This document shows positions 31,901 through 46,900 of a stretch of DNA of 64,000 nt, one piece after another. Position numbers and translations under genes: made by a program. Position 1 is the first letter of the stretch. Each line of letters opens with the position of its first letter. The stretch lies in contig OY754974.1 in the NCBI GenBank assembly GCA_963576475.1, positions 11,242,904 through 11,306,903 of the forward strand. Reading direction: 5' to 3'. Under the pieces are notes generated by a model, which was not told where the DNA came from, did no database searches, and was given only the letters and a program-made list of their open reading frames with translations. The DNA is from Molanna angustata. Its lineage: Eukaryota; Arthropoda; Insecta; Trichoptera; Molannidae.

Positions 31901-34900
31901 AGAAGTATCAGAGCACCGAGTGTTTTTTATTACGACAATTATCTTACAAACGCACAGCAAAATTCGGCGCTCGTTCGCATGCAACGTCGAGTAACTAGTA
32001 TTCCTCAAGTATAGACTATTTTAATGTTGGTATTGGCTTTTGTAAGAGGGAGATGCAGAGAATCTATGTTCTATGTTTTTTATTTTTTTTATTATTTTAT
32101 TTTGATGTTTTTTTGTTTTTTTTTATGATTATGGCTATGAACATGCATATTTTTTTTCTTGTTAAACAAATTTTTGTAAATGCTGTAATGAGCGTGGAAC
32201 TTAATAAATAAATACATAAATAAATAAATGTTTTTACATAAACAATATTGTACTAAAGCTAAAATGATCTATATGACGAGGATAAAGAACAAACCGATAA
32301 AGTAGCTATTATAGCTGGCTGCCTCAGGGATACTGTCTAGAAAAACAAACACATGCTCACAGAAAGATAAACCAGAATTTACAAAACGTGCATAAGACCC
32401 ATATTGACCTATACCATCGAAGCCAGAGCCGATACTATTAGAACAAAAATCTCCTCCGGACTACTAAATTGAGGACATGCGTTCCATAGTGGGCGTAACA
32501 CTCTTGAATAGAGTCCGGAACGAGGATAAAATGAGGAGATGCGATGAAGACGTCATCATCCTCTGCATGGGGTAGAGGGCGAAGGCGTCAATGGAGAGAC
32601 CATATCGAGAGAATGGGAGACAATCGACTGCCCAAAATTGTCTCCAAGGAAGTCCCGGAGGGTCATAGAGCAAGGGGGAGACCAGCAACAAGATGGAGAG
32701 ATAGCTGGACATCCAGATCACAAGAGGCAGTCTTCGACTGAAAAAACAGGCATTCGGCCTAAAACCAGAGGAAGAAGAAGAATATTGTATTGTGCTATCG
32801 TTTGATCACACGTTATAAACACACATCAATCACATGACACAAAAATATACAACACATTTTATGACTTTTATTCCCAAGAGATATATTCATTTATTGAATC
32901 ATTAAATATTCGATTTTGATTTCAAAATTTCCACTCAACGTAAAATTCCCTTTTACAAAACAATCGCTAGTGACATCAGCTCATCAACTCTTAAAATAAT
33001 GAATATGTCGTTGTACCTAACACTTTAGAGGATCCTCCATCACCCGAACTTGCTCTAGGAGATCAAGTCTCCTTTTCGAGTCCGCATATACACCAGATTA
33101 CGTTATGTCAACGTTACAATATATTCATTTCCTTATTCTATTCCATCAATTAAGAAATGTTTATGGTGTAGAGGTGAACGAAATCGGTCGAGGCGAGATC
33201 CGAACCCGCATCTTTTGGATCCAGCGCGCTAGCCGCTCTGCCACAGACTTATCAATGGCCCTATATAGTGGATTAAACTTATCATCAACAAGTTTTGTTA
33301 AATCATTTGAAAACAATCCCGTTTTGTATATATTTATATTATTATATTATATTATATTATAGACAACTGTCAACAAAAATAACAATGGCGGCTTTCAGCG
33401 TGGCACTGAGCATGCTCCACTTAAAAGTTTAAGTTCCGAATTAGTACATAGTTGATATTTGATTTGATTTACTTCGACGAAAGGGCGCAGTATATAGTTT
33501 GCTTAAAAACAATATAAAATTTCTGGTTTACTTTATTTATTGATGAATGGTTTAGGTAAATTATTAGATATTTTATTTTTCTCCTTAAGGTGACGGGATA
33601 GGCTCCAAGGTACTTTTTGGATGCTCATTACGCCGTACTCTTAAAAGTTACGTCTTCAACAAAAATACATATTATTCTCTCATTATTTCTCTATACATTG
33701 GCTCGATACACTTTCTTTCATTTTGTGTACTTTTTCCATAATATTTTTTTTTAATAATACCTGTTTTCTCAGATTTTTTATCCATAACTCAAAACTTACA
33801 AGGCTTAGAAACATGAATGTTTTTTTAAATGATAGGTATTTTATAAATCTAAAATACGTTTTCAAACAATTTTCTCACTTTTTTGTAAAATCAAATAAAC
33901 CATAGTATTTTATGTAACGTTCGATTCAAATACACTAACTTGGGCGCACACGATTGTAATCATTAAGGACGTTCATTCTCATACAATAGTTAACAAATTT
34001 TGCATTTGACCTGCCTGCATTGCCTTACCCTGCCCCTTAAATCGAATCTAACTTACCAGAGCGAACAAAAGCCATTCAACATTGCAATGATGTGATAATA
34101 TGCGAATGTATGCCACAGCTCGAAATCAGGCTGAAGATAGTATTGAGATATGATAATCAGAGCACTCAACGACCAAGAAAATATACAAAGAGTCCAAGTC
34201 AGAATATAGAGATTAGGAAATATTATTGGCTCTCCGGTAATCCGCAAATATTTCAACTGAAAAAAATAAAAACAAATATTTTATAGGCAGGCCAGATAAA
34301 AATCTTTCTTTTTGAAATGATCAGCCCCCTTAGACAGCGTGTCATTTAGCTCAAGAAAAGATAACTCAATATATGGAAGTGACAGTTGTCACGTGACTTG
34401 CAACTGTCACTTCCATACATTGAGTTATCTTTTCTTGTTTTTTTTCTTGAGCTAAATGACACGTTGTCTAGGGGGGGCAGGAGTATTATCTTTCCATGAA
34501 TTATTAGATAACGTTTCGTTGTACCCACATATGCTGATAAAAAAAATAGGTAGGTACTTACTGCTGTGATGGTGTCAGGCACCGGCTAAGAATTGTGCTT
34601 TCCATTTTTTTCTGTTATTATTTTTTTGTGTTTTCTGTAAGAACCGGGTACCTTATCGAAAACACAACAGTTCACAACCGTTAGGAATGTTGCCTTTTTA
34701 GGTATGACCAAGCTCTTGTGTACGTGCTTTCTTTTATAAGGTAATGCGTATCCGCACACCTATAGCAGGTTACTCCACATTGTGGAATTATGCCGTGATT
34801 ATATGTATATATTATGTTGGTACATTAATGGAATTATATCGTGATTATATGTATACATACTATGTTGGTACATGAATGGAATTATATCGTGATTATATGT

Positions 34901-37900
34901 ACATACTATGTTGGTACATGAATGGAATTATATCGTCATTATATGTACCTACATATTATGTTGGTACATGAATGGAATTATATAGTGATTATATGTACAT
35001 ATTATTTTGGTACATTAATGGAATTATATCGTGATTATATGTACATACTATGTTGGTACATGAATGGAATTATATCGTGATTAGGTATATGTACATATTA
35101 TGTTGGTACTTGAATGGAATTATATCGTGATTATATATACATACTATGTTGGTACATGAATGGAATTATATAGTGATTATATGTACATATTATGTTGGTA
35201 CATGAATGACGTGAATGTTTGTAAGGCGATTGATTAGACATTATGACGCTAATCATTCGATTATTCAATGGTATATAAGTATTAATTATTCACTTGTATA
35301 AACTAATTATTCGTTATTTCATCAAAAGGAATTTAAATCCAACAAAATGGCGATCGTCCATTTAATATTCCTTTTCTCGGTCCTGGTTTCAAAGGCTGAA
35401 TAGCGCCTCTCTGTTATGTATGTAGGTACATAATGAATTTGCGGAAATCGAGTACCTACTTGTCAATCAACACGAAATCTCATTTAGAATCCGAATTTAG
35501 ACATTGTTCAGTAAATATTAAAATATTCATTAATTTCGTTACATTGGCACCTGGTGATTTAATCAAAATCTACACGTGTATAAGTTTACTTCTATATTAT
35601 CTGTGATGTGTATGTTGCAGGCAAAGTTATTTTTTTTCTTTTTTTTTCAAAAAAATGAATATGTCCTTGTTAAACAAGTACATATACATCTTCCTACGTT
35701 CCCTAAAATAAGCATAAATGCTTGTGCTATATAGGTGAACGAAATCGGTCAAGGCAGTATTCGAACTCGCGACCACTGGATTACTAACCCAATAGCGCTA
35801 ACCGCTCTGCCATCGACCCATCTAAATATATCTATAAAATATATCTTAGTAATTTAATTCTGTGATTGAAACTAACCGGAATCGATCAACCAATAATAAC
35901 TGAAATAATTTTTATAGCACCGTTTCATGATTTAGGATCTAGGAAATCAGGGAATTACAGAGCCTTTGTAATTTCCTGGGTTATCTATTGACTTGTACTT
36001 GATGGGCTGGCGCAACTTTTACAAACTTCGTTTTTTACTGAATGATTTCAAAAGGCTAAATATATTATTTTCTGTTGGCATCAAATGAGGTGATCTGACG
36101 ATATTACGAGTGGCTGGAGGCGGATGGATGCGGTCTGCCCAACCTTCCTAGACAACATGTCATTAAGCTCAAGAAAAGAAAACAAGAAAATGTAACAGAT
36201 ATGCTCCCTAGACGACGTGTCATTTAACTCAAGAAAAGATAACTCAATGTATGGAAGTGACAGTTGCCTGTCATGTGACTGTCACTTATCATTGAGTTAT
36301 CTTTTCTCGTTTCTTTTCTTGAGCTCTTGAGCGCTATCGAAGCGTTAACAGATATTTTTTTATATAAAAAATGAATATGTCCTTGTTAAACAAATACATA
36401 TACAATTTCCTACGTTCCCTAAAATAAGCAAATAAATGCAAATAAATAGATAAAAAAAATAGGTGAACGAAATCGGTCGAGGCAGGATTCAAACTCGCGA
36501 TCACTGGATTATTAGCCCAGCGCGTGAATGAATTAGCTATTGTTTTTATAATATTGTCACACAAAATTTCAATAAGATGGAAAGTGATTTCAAATTTGAT
36601 TGATGTTAATTGTAAAGGATTCAAAGTTGGCCAGCCCATTCCTTTGCAAAATATAAAGTGTAAACAAAATTTCTGTAAAATCGGACAGTGAAAAGTGGTT
36701 TGAAATTTTTTAATTGGTGCTGATTCATACAGTCCACAATCCATTCGTTTTATCCTTTTTAGATTTTTGTTTAAAAGATTTGGTTAATTAAAAACTTATC
36801 TTACTTGGTAATGTGTCCACATATTCTTAAATATGGCCACCTGAATACCATGTCTCCACGATGCAACGGGTAGCAGAAAATGGGGTATAAGAATGCTCAG
36901 GAAGATGATATGGTATACCACTTCGTCAAATCTCTTGTCGGAGTTTTGAAGAAAAAGAGCTAGACGATCTCTTCCGACTGAAAGTTAATTTAATTTGTTT
37001 TATTTAAATATTCATTATCACATATCTGTCAGCCCACGACTTTTACTTCAAAAGACGAACTAATTATTTATGTGTCTATGAAATACGAGTGCGCAGTGAA
37101 AATACGATAGGTACGTAATAATTGAAAAAAACAAACGGATTCAAATAAATAATATAAGTGATATATTTTAGGATTTTAATTAATTTTCTCGTTTCGCACT
37201 CAAACAATGATATGGAAAAGGTTATTGTAGTTTTTAATCACAAGGTTATTTATTTGGCAAGGGATATTCTTACGACTCAACCATAGATAAATTCTTATCA
37301 TTCTTTCCATACCCATAGAAAGCGCAGATAAATCAAGTTATAGAATTATTTACCTTTGTTTATATGTACTTTGTTATAATTGTAGATCTCGATGAAAAAA
37401 TGATTTATAAAATTAAGTAAATGTAATAAGATGCCAATATTATTTATTTTTTCTTCAAGTTGGTTTCCATGATGCATTTATGAGCATATAAAGGTAAATA
37501 TTTTTATATTTTGATTTATCTGCGCTTTCTATGGTTATAAATGACCTAAAAACATAGACGACGTCAGAAAATTTGTCGTGTAAATATAGGCCGGCCACGC
37601 TTGACTTTAGTATGACGTCATCAAAAAAGATAATTGATAGACTTTGAATTGATCATTCACCTTTTACCCTCTCCATACGGCTTTTTCTTAATGCTGCGAA
37701 TATCATCGTTATGCCAACTCTTTTTAGCAAACCCTCTAGCGAAAATCCACGTTTCATCTAAAAATACTGGGTCGTATAACTGACTTATTTTATTTTCAAA
37801 ATATGTCCGCAAGAAACATGCTCTACTTGCGTAAATATGGTCTAGTTCAAAAAGACCTCTCCTAGGATCATCAATTTTCCAACTGTCGATTTGTTCAGGA

Positions 37901-40900
37901 GAACTTTGTTCTCTTAACATATCGACAATGTATCAAGCCAGAATACGCGAGAATTGTATGGAGAGGTCTACTTTTTTCATGGATTTTCCAACTTTGAAGT
38001 CAAAAAACACCAACTTAGAGGCTTCGCAGCATATATGTTCCATACACGGATTTACTCAGAATTCGGAGTAGAACATTTCGTGTGTCTGTGTGTGTGTGTG
38101 TCTGTGTGTCTGTGTGTGTGTGTGTCTGTGTGTCCGTCCCCCCCTTATAACTTTTGATCCGCTCAATTTACAGAGCCTAAAATTTCAGAATATATAAACA
38201 GTTACAGGCCTACAAAACTTTTATACTCGGAATTTTGAATTTTTGTTTCAGTCAGGGGTTATCAACTTTTGAATTGTTATTTTATTTTTCCATATATCTC
38301 AGAAACCATAAACGGTAGAACGCTGAAAATTGGTACAAACATAGACAAATACAAAATCTCAAATTAGTTTTTTCAAAAAAATTCCAGGGTTTCTCAAACA
38401 TTTTTTATTAAGAAAAATATTTTTTTTATGATAAATTTATGAGTTTAACTGCCTATATTTCCAAAACTTTTACAATTATCGAAAAAAGCCGAAACACCCC
38501 AACTAGATAATTTAATTTTCTATAAAAATTGAAAAACATTGTAGTAGAAGATCTCAATTTTTTTTTAACAATTTTTTTAAAAATTGAATTTAGTGACGAC
38601 ATCGCTTCATACATTTTGTATGGCAGTCGCCTATACACAATATGTAAGAAGACTTAATAGTTTGTTACTTCATCTCCAAACATACATACATACCATCATG
38701 CAATTTGCATATTCTGGGTAGGAAAAAGGATCTTCTTCCATACTATCCTATCTTGACATACATACCTACATATGTTGTATAGAAAACAAAATATCTGAAA
38801 ATATTCAATAATTTGTATCTATGGGTTTATAGTTTGGTACATATTCTTCAACTATACATACTATCGCTATCGACAGTTGGATCTCATGTGTTACATGCAA
38901 CTAGTCACATAAGAAAAATATTTATCAAATTGTTGTGTATGTTTTGAAATCTGCTTGTAATTTATGTATTAAATCGAAATGTTTGAGCAACTCCGTCTGA
39001 TGTAATTGTTTTGTGAGTAGTTGGCGTAATATTGGTCGACATAGAACTATAAGTATAAAAATAATCCTTTTAATATAAATAATGTTTATTTATAAATAAA
39101 ATAAATAAATAAAATCACGTTACTTATCCATCATCAATGTTGAATTTTGTTCATCTATAATTTTCAGATTCTCAGCGAAGACAATAGATGAAACTAAACC
39201 CTAAATGTAAAGGGGTGAATCAAAGCAATGCGGGGTTAATTCATATTGCCACGATAGTAAATCACACGGTAGAAGAACTTTGATTCCAATCACATCATTA
39301 CTTCATCTGATGTATACATAACAGAAAGCTGTAACACGGATACATTTTTTGTAGCACATAATATATTAAAAATACCATTCCAAGAGGTATTTGTGACGAG
39401 AGTTATACACTTATTAGATATTATTTTTTACACATTCCTACATATCATGATGTATAATATTCACATGAAGTATAGTATTTATAATGCAAACATGTGTTTA
39501 GTTGTAATTTTTACTATAAAGATAAAAAAATTAAATTTATTTTTCTTGTTTATCAATCACCCTAAATTATCATTTTGTAAGAGCTAAAAATATTTTTTAA
39601 TCAAAACAGAAAATAGGTTGACAAATTAATAACATCACAAGTGAAATGCATCTAGGTATTTACATATTTTTATTTTTCAAGAAATTTTTCAACAGAGACA
39701 GGTATTTTACCTTTAAATTTTTTTTTCTGTCATGATTATGGAAGGTTTAACATTTTTAGCTTATTCAGTTGAACACTATTGTCGTCTTAATGATTCGGTT
39801 TGAAACATATTGAATAGATGGCGACAGCGTAGAATATGTATTTTCAAGCGATGAAAATTATTTCTACTAAAGGGTACCATAATTAATCTTAGGTATATAC
39901 AAATTTATTTGAAACCCGAGATCTTGTTCTTATTGCACCACTATGTCGAGATTGCTATTCTAAAGGGCTCCATGTGCTATTTTTTATGCTAATCATTAAA
40001 TTTTGTTATTTATGCTAGCGTTCTGCGAAGGGGCCGATAACTGTCCCCATATGCGGAGTGTGTGGTGGAAGTAGCAATTTTTATTACATAGGTATGTACC
40101 TCGGTAAAGGTAGATAAAATATAGATACTTCTGTTGAAAACATCTTGTTTTAAATTTGTGTGAAAATCCATCGTGTTGTATCTACGAATGTAGGCACCTA
40201 CTATCGTTCAGAACATTTAGGTATTATCCAACTGTCGATTTGTTCAGGAGAACTTTGTTCTCTTAACATATCGACAATGTATCAAGCCAGAATACGCGAG
40301 AATTGTATGGAGAGGTCTACTTTTTTCACGGCTTTTCCATCTTTGAAGACAAAAAACACCAACTTAGAGGCTTCGCAGCATATATGTTCCATACACGGAT
40401 TTACTCAGAATTCGGAGTAGAACATTTCGTGTGTCTGTGTGTCTGTGTGTCCGTCCCCCCCTTATAACTTTTGATCCGCTCAATTTACAGAGCCTAAAAT
40501 TTCAGAATATATAAACAGTTACAGGCCTACAAAACTTTTATACTCGGAATTTTGAATTTTTGTTTCAGTCAGGGGTTATCAACTTTTGAATTTTTATTTT
40601 ATTTTTCAATATATCTCAGAAACCATAAACGCTAGAACGCTGAAAATTGGTACAAACATAGAAAAATACAAAATCTCAAATTAGTTTTTTCAAAAAAATT
40701 CCAGGGTTTCTCAAACATTTTTTATTAAGAAAAATATTTTTTTTATGATAAATTTATGAGTTTAACTGCCTATATTTCCAAAACTTTTACAATTATCGAA
40801 AAAAGCCGAAACACCCCAACTAGATAATTTAATTTTCTATAAAAAATATTAACATTGTAGTAGAAGATCTCAATTTTTTTTTAACAATTTTTTTAAAAAT

Positions 40901-43900
40901 TGAATTTAGTGACGACATCGCTTCATACATTTTGTATGGCAGTCGCCTATACACAATATGTAAGAAGACTTAATAGTTTGTTACTTCATCTCCAAACATA
41001 CATACATACCATCATGCAATTTGCATATTCTGGGTAGGAAAAAGGATCTTCTTCCATACTATCCTATCTTGACATACATACCTACATATGTTGTATAGAA
41101 AACAAAATATCTGAAAATATTCAATAATTTGTATCTATGGGTTTATAGTTTGGTACATATTCTTCAACTATACATACTATCGCTATCGACAGTTGGATCT
41201 CATGTGTTACATGCAACTAGTTCCAACTGTCGATTTGTTCAGGAGAACTTTGTTCTCTTAACATATCGACAATGTATCAAGCCAGAATACGCGAGAATTG
41301 TATGGAGAGGTCTACTTTTTTCATGGATTTTCCAACTTTGAAGTCAAAAAACACCAACTTAGAGGCTTCGCAGCATATATGTTCCATACACGGATTTACT
41401 CAGAATTCGGAGTAGAACATTTCGTGTGTCTGTGTGTGTGTGTGTCTGTGTGTCTGTGTGTGTGTGTGTCTGTGTGTCTGTGTGTGTGTCTGTGTGTCTG
41501 TGTGTGTGTGTGTCTGTGTGTCCGTCCCCCCCTTATAACTTTTGATCCGCTCAATTTACAGAGCCTAAAATTTCAGAATATATAAACAGTTACAGGCCTA
41601 CAAAACTTTTATACTCGGAATTTTGAATTTTTGTTTCAGTCAGGGGTTATCAACTTTTGAATTTTTATTTTATTTTTCCATATATCTCAGAAACCATAAA
41701 CGCTAGAACGCTGAAAATTGGTACAAACATAGACAAATACAAAATCTCAAATTGATTTTTTCAAAAAAATTCCAGGGTTTCTCAAACATTTTTTATTAAG
41801 AAAAATATTTTTTTTATGATAAATTTATGAGTTTAACTGCCTATATTTCCAAAACTTTTACAATTATAGAAAAAAGTCGAAACACCCCAACTAGATAATT
41901 TAATTTTCTATAAAAAATATTAACATTGTAGTAGAAGATCTCAATTTTTTTTTAACAATTTTTTAAAAATTGAATTTAGTGACGACATCGCTTCATACAT
42001 TTTGTATGGTAGTCACCTATACACAATATCAAAGAAGACTTTATAGTTTGATACTTCATCTCTAAACATACAATATACATATACCATCATGCTGTTTTCA
42101 TATTCCGGGTAGGAAATAAAGACTGACCTCCATACTATCCTATCTTGACAACCTAGGTACATGTGTTGTATAGAAAACTAAATATCATAAAATAATAAAT
42201 AATTTGTATTTATGGGTTTATAGTTTGGTACATATTCTTCAACTATACATACTATCGCTATCGACAGTTGGATCTCATGTGTTACATGCAACTAGTAAAT
42301 ATATTCCAACTGTCGATTTGTTCAGGAGAACTTTGTTCTCTTAACATATCGACAATGTATCAAGCCAGAATACGCGAGAATTGTATGGAGAGGTCTACTT
42401 TTTTCACGGCTTTTCCAACTTTGAAGTCAAAAAACACCAACTTAGAGGCTTCGCAGCATATATGTTCCATACACGGATTTACTCAGAATTCGGAGTAGAA
42501 CATTTCGTGTGTGTGTGTGTGTGTGTCTGTGTGTCTGTGTGTCTGTGTGTCTGTGTGTCCGTCCCCCCCTCATAACTTTTGATCCGCTCAATTTACAGAG
42601 CCTAAAATTTCAGAATATATAAACAGTTACAGGCCTACAAAACTTTTATACTCGGAATTTTGAATTTTTGTTTCAGTCAGGGGTTATCAACTTTTGAATT
42701 TTTATTTTATTTTTCCATATATCTCAGAAACCATAAACGCTAGAACGCTGAAAATTGGTACAAACATAGACAAATACAAAATCTCAAATTAGTTTTTTCA
42801 AAAAAATTCCAGGGTTTCTCAAACATTTTTTATTAAGAAAAATATTTTTTTTATGATAAATTTATGAGTTTAACTGCCTATATTTCCAAAACTTTTACAA
42901 TTATCGAAAAAAGCCGAAACACCCCAACTAGATAATTTAATTTTCTATAAAAATTGAAAAACATTGTAGTAGAAGATCTCAATTTTTTTTTAACAATTTT
43001 TTAAAAATTGAATTTAGTGACGACATCGCTTCATACATTTTGTATGGTAGTCACCTATACACAATATCAAAGAAGACTTAATAGTTTGATACTTCATCTC
43101 TAAACATACAATATACATATACCATCATGCTGTTTTCATATTCCGGGTAGGAAAAAAAGACTGACCTCCATACTATCCTATCTTGACTACCTAGGTACAT
43201 GTGTTGTATAGAAAACTAAATATCATAAAATAATAAATAATTTGTATTTATGGGTTTATAGTTTGGTACATATTCTTCAACTATACATACTATCGCTATC
43301 GACAGTTGGATCTCATGTGTTACATGCAACTAGTCATAATCAATTTTATTTTTATAGATGTTCAACTTACATTTTGAATGCATTTCATATATTTTTCTTT
43401 TGACTGCATCTTTTGTAAAATTGTCAACGTCGACAGATTTTTTTTTATAACTCTACGTTTTTTTTTTTGTGTTTCTAATAGAGGTGTATCACTACTCATT
43501 CTCTTTTTTATCATGGACACATTATATTCGGTGATACCACATGCTTCTGCAGTTCTCTAAAGAGTATTATTTTATTCAATAAATGTACATATATTTTATT
43601 ATTTGCACATTATTTTACGTACCTTACATGGTTTCGTAATCATTAAGATATTATAGAAATTTTGACAAAATATTTAATAAATAATAAAATATCAATGACA
43701 AATAAATGGTTGTGGTGTGTATGAAACAAATTTCGTACATTCTATTTGTTAAAATAATGTTTTTGTTGTTTAAAAATACGCACTAGGACAAATTGTCATC
43801 CTATAGACGAAGATTTGAAATTTGAGTGGTATCATCGAAATAAGTGTATGATTTATAAAATACGTACGTTTCAACATTTTATATGGGAGTTTGGTTTTTT

Positions 43901-46900
43901 CACTGCGACTTACTATCATCTTCCGTCTTTGTTTTTTTATATACAGAGAATAAGAAATAGATACATTAAAAGCAGAAGTATTTTTGTTCGATCGACATAT
44001 TTTTGCGATGAGTCATACCAAAGTCAAGATTGGCCCACCTATAGACACTTTTTGGCGGAAAAACGCCTTTCCCGCCAATTCCGGTCGTAAAAATAGTGGC
44101 ACCGTATTTATTTTCATCGTAGGGAAGACTACACATGGAACGGACATTTTTGAGAGAAGTCTCAGAACTCTTTTATTTTTCATAGCTAGTGAATGATAAT
44201 TATATAAAATTATCATTATCCTTAAATAGCGAAGTTTTAAGCTCTTCTTGCGCTAGAGATAAAAATAACAAAATAATTTTAGATGTATATCAATGTTATT
44301 TAAAAATAAATGAAAACTGTGCGTTTCATGGAAATGTTCCCATGGAATGGACATATTATGGTCCCATGAAGCGGACATAGTAATGATAAGACTGTTGAAC
44401 ATTTTAATACTAGTGAATAGTTGTTCTTACACTAAAATTACATAAGTACCTATATACATACATATATTTAGATTAGTAAAATCCTAGTGAGAATAGTTTT
44501 CGTAAAATTTCTTGAGCCTTTTCGCCGTGGAAGAGGGCGGTTTGTACATATCTTCTTCTTTTTCTTCAGCCTATTTCCGTCCACTTCTGAACGAAGGCCT
44601 CCTCAATTCGACTCCACGTCGTCCTGCCCTGTCCAGTTTGCATCCAGGACGTGCTCACCGTTCCATTTCTTTCTTTATCTCTTAGTGACAGATCCAGCAT
44701 GGTTCTTTCCATAGCTCTTTGAGTGACTCGCAGTTTCTCGGCACTTAGTTTAGATAGAGTTACTGTTTATAGGCCATATGTAGCAACCGGCAGCACACAC
44801 GCTTCATATACTTTCCTTTTCAGGTTTATGGGTATTTTCCGAATTTTCAAGATATATCCCATATACCAACCAAGCAAAAAGACACAAACTTTTGCACACA
44901 CGTGACTGGTTAAAGTTTTTCGATAACTTTACCCGACATGATGTGTTGCAATGTCACGCAAAGAAATATAATGTTTGTTTGCATGGGTATGTTCACAAAT
45001 GGTTTGAATTATATAAGAACAAATGATTTGTTCAATTCACTTTTTAAAATAATAATAAAAAACCAGGCATCAAAAAAATAATCAAAGTGAAAAAAGTATA
45101 TCCATGCAGTAAACGCAGAATATTTCCATGAATCAGATGTCCGTTTCATGCGTCATTTTGGTGTCTGATTCATGAAACTCTATGAAATATTAAAAAAAAA
45201 TACTGAATATGCTATTTAAACTACTGTTACATTTTTATTTACTTTTATGCATATTTTTTCACACAAATAATATTAAATAAAAACATACATATGTGTTTGA
45301 GAGAGTTGGAACACTAGAAGAAAAAAGTACTTTTGTAATGCAAATGATTGAAACGTGTCCAATATGATGAAATGCACGACTGACATATGTTTCTGTGGAG
45401 TGATGTGGCGTTATTATAACCGAAACTGAATAATAGCTTCTGTTCGGTTCGTGGGACGTCCATTTCATAGGTAACCTCCTCTACTTTGAATCAATTACAT
45501 TATTGAAATGTGTATAGTTTATTTTGGTATTCATTTCAACAAAAATATATTCAATTTACCCATTACGACGATAACTGACTCAGCGCCCCAAATTAAGTAG
45601 GCCCAAAAAGTTGTTGTTGATATCCAGTTATATTTGGTCCTGTTTCGAGTTTCAGTTTCTGAAAAACACATTTTTTTGTTATTGTGGGTTTGTTGAATGG
45701 ATACATTTCAATCTAAAGAGTAATTAATCTATATTTTTAGCCCAAATATCGTTAGTAAATAACAATATATTTACAGTCCATTGCGCAGCTAAATTCGGTC
45801 GAAAAAAAAAATAATGTCGATTTTTAATAAAACAATACAGTTTTATGTTTTCATTTGATTGAAAATATCATATGACTAAAAACTTAGTTAATATTAGATA
45901 TTAAATGTCGAACAAAGGTTGCCATTGTCATCGAAAGCAAATGTGTAGGTTTTGAAAATGAAGCAATAAAGGATTATGGGAAATGGTTTAAAAATTGATT
46001 AAACCAAAGTATTAAAAAGAGTCGTCATATCTCATTCGTTTTTAAATATTTTCATAAAGTGTGCATATCGTTTATAATACTTCTGCATAATTAGACTATT
46101 AGACTTATACATATAGGTATGTATGTGTGATTAGAGATATATGTAGGTATGTGTGTTTATATGTATGTTTATATGTATGTGTGTTTATATGTTTATATGT
46201 AGGTATTAATAGAATGAAAGTGAACACATTGAGATGGTTTGGCCACATGGGGAGAATGAATAAGGAAGGCCTGACGAAGAAAATATACATTGCGGACAGG
46301 AATGGAATGAGAGGTTGGGGGCGCCCAAGGAAGGGATGGCACGTTGAAAGACGGAAATATTAGAAGCGTGAACAACAGACGAACATGTGTAAGACGAAAG
46401 ACGATGTATGAATGTTGACGAGGTGAAGATAGAAGTAAGTGGCGTTCGGTTCTCTCTGCCTACCCCGTGAGGGACATGGCGTAAGGGACATGGCGTGATG
46501 GTATGTATGCATTTATATTTATACGCGTGTGTATGAATATGTAGGTATGTATGTGATTTAACTATTTTATAATATTTTTATACAAAAATTTAGATAAAAA
46601 GTGCACAGGTTGCCAACAGGAGAGGCATGACAGTGTCATATCTAGAATCTTGAAATGGAAGCCCTGGACCAACAAAAAAGGTGTAGGAAGACCACTAAAA
46701 AGGTGGACAGATGACATTGTCCGACATGCGTGTCGTGGATGGCAGCAAACAGCTCAAGACAGAACTAAATGGAAGAGTTTGGAAGAGGCCCTTATCCAGT
46801 AGTGGATCGAACGTTGCTGATGAGAAGAAGAGAAATGTGATAGCATGTAACATTGCCTTTATTAGCAGTCATTTACACGAATAGACCGAAAGAGACGGAG

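Noticed and set aside
34781..35208. CRISPR-like array
   Set aside because: Whole 46-50-bp units repeat with no spacer structure; it is a minisatellite.
46105..46290. Minus frame rich in HTYKHTYKHT
   Set aside because: It is translation of a TATG/TGTG simple repeat.
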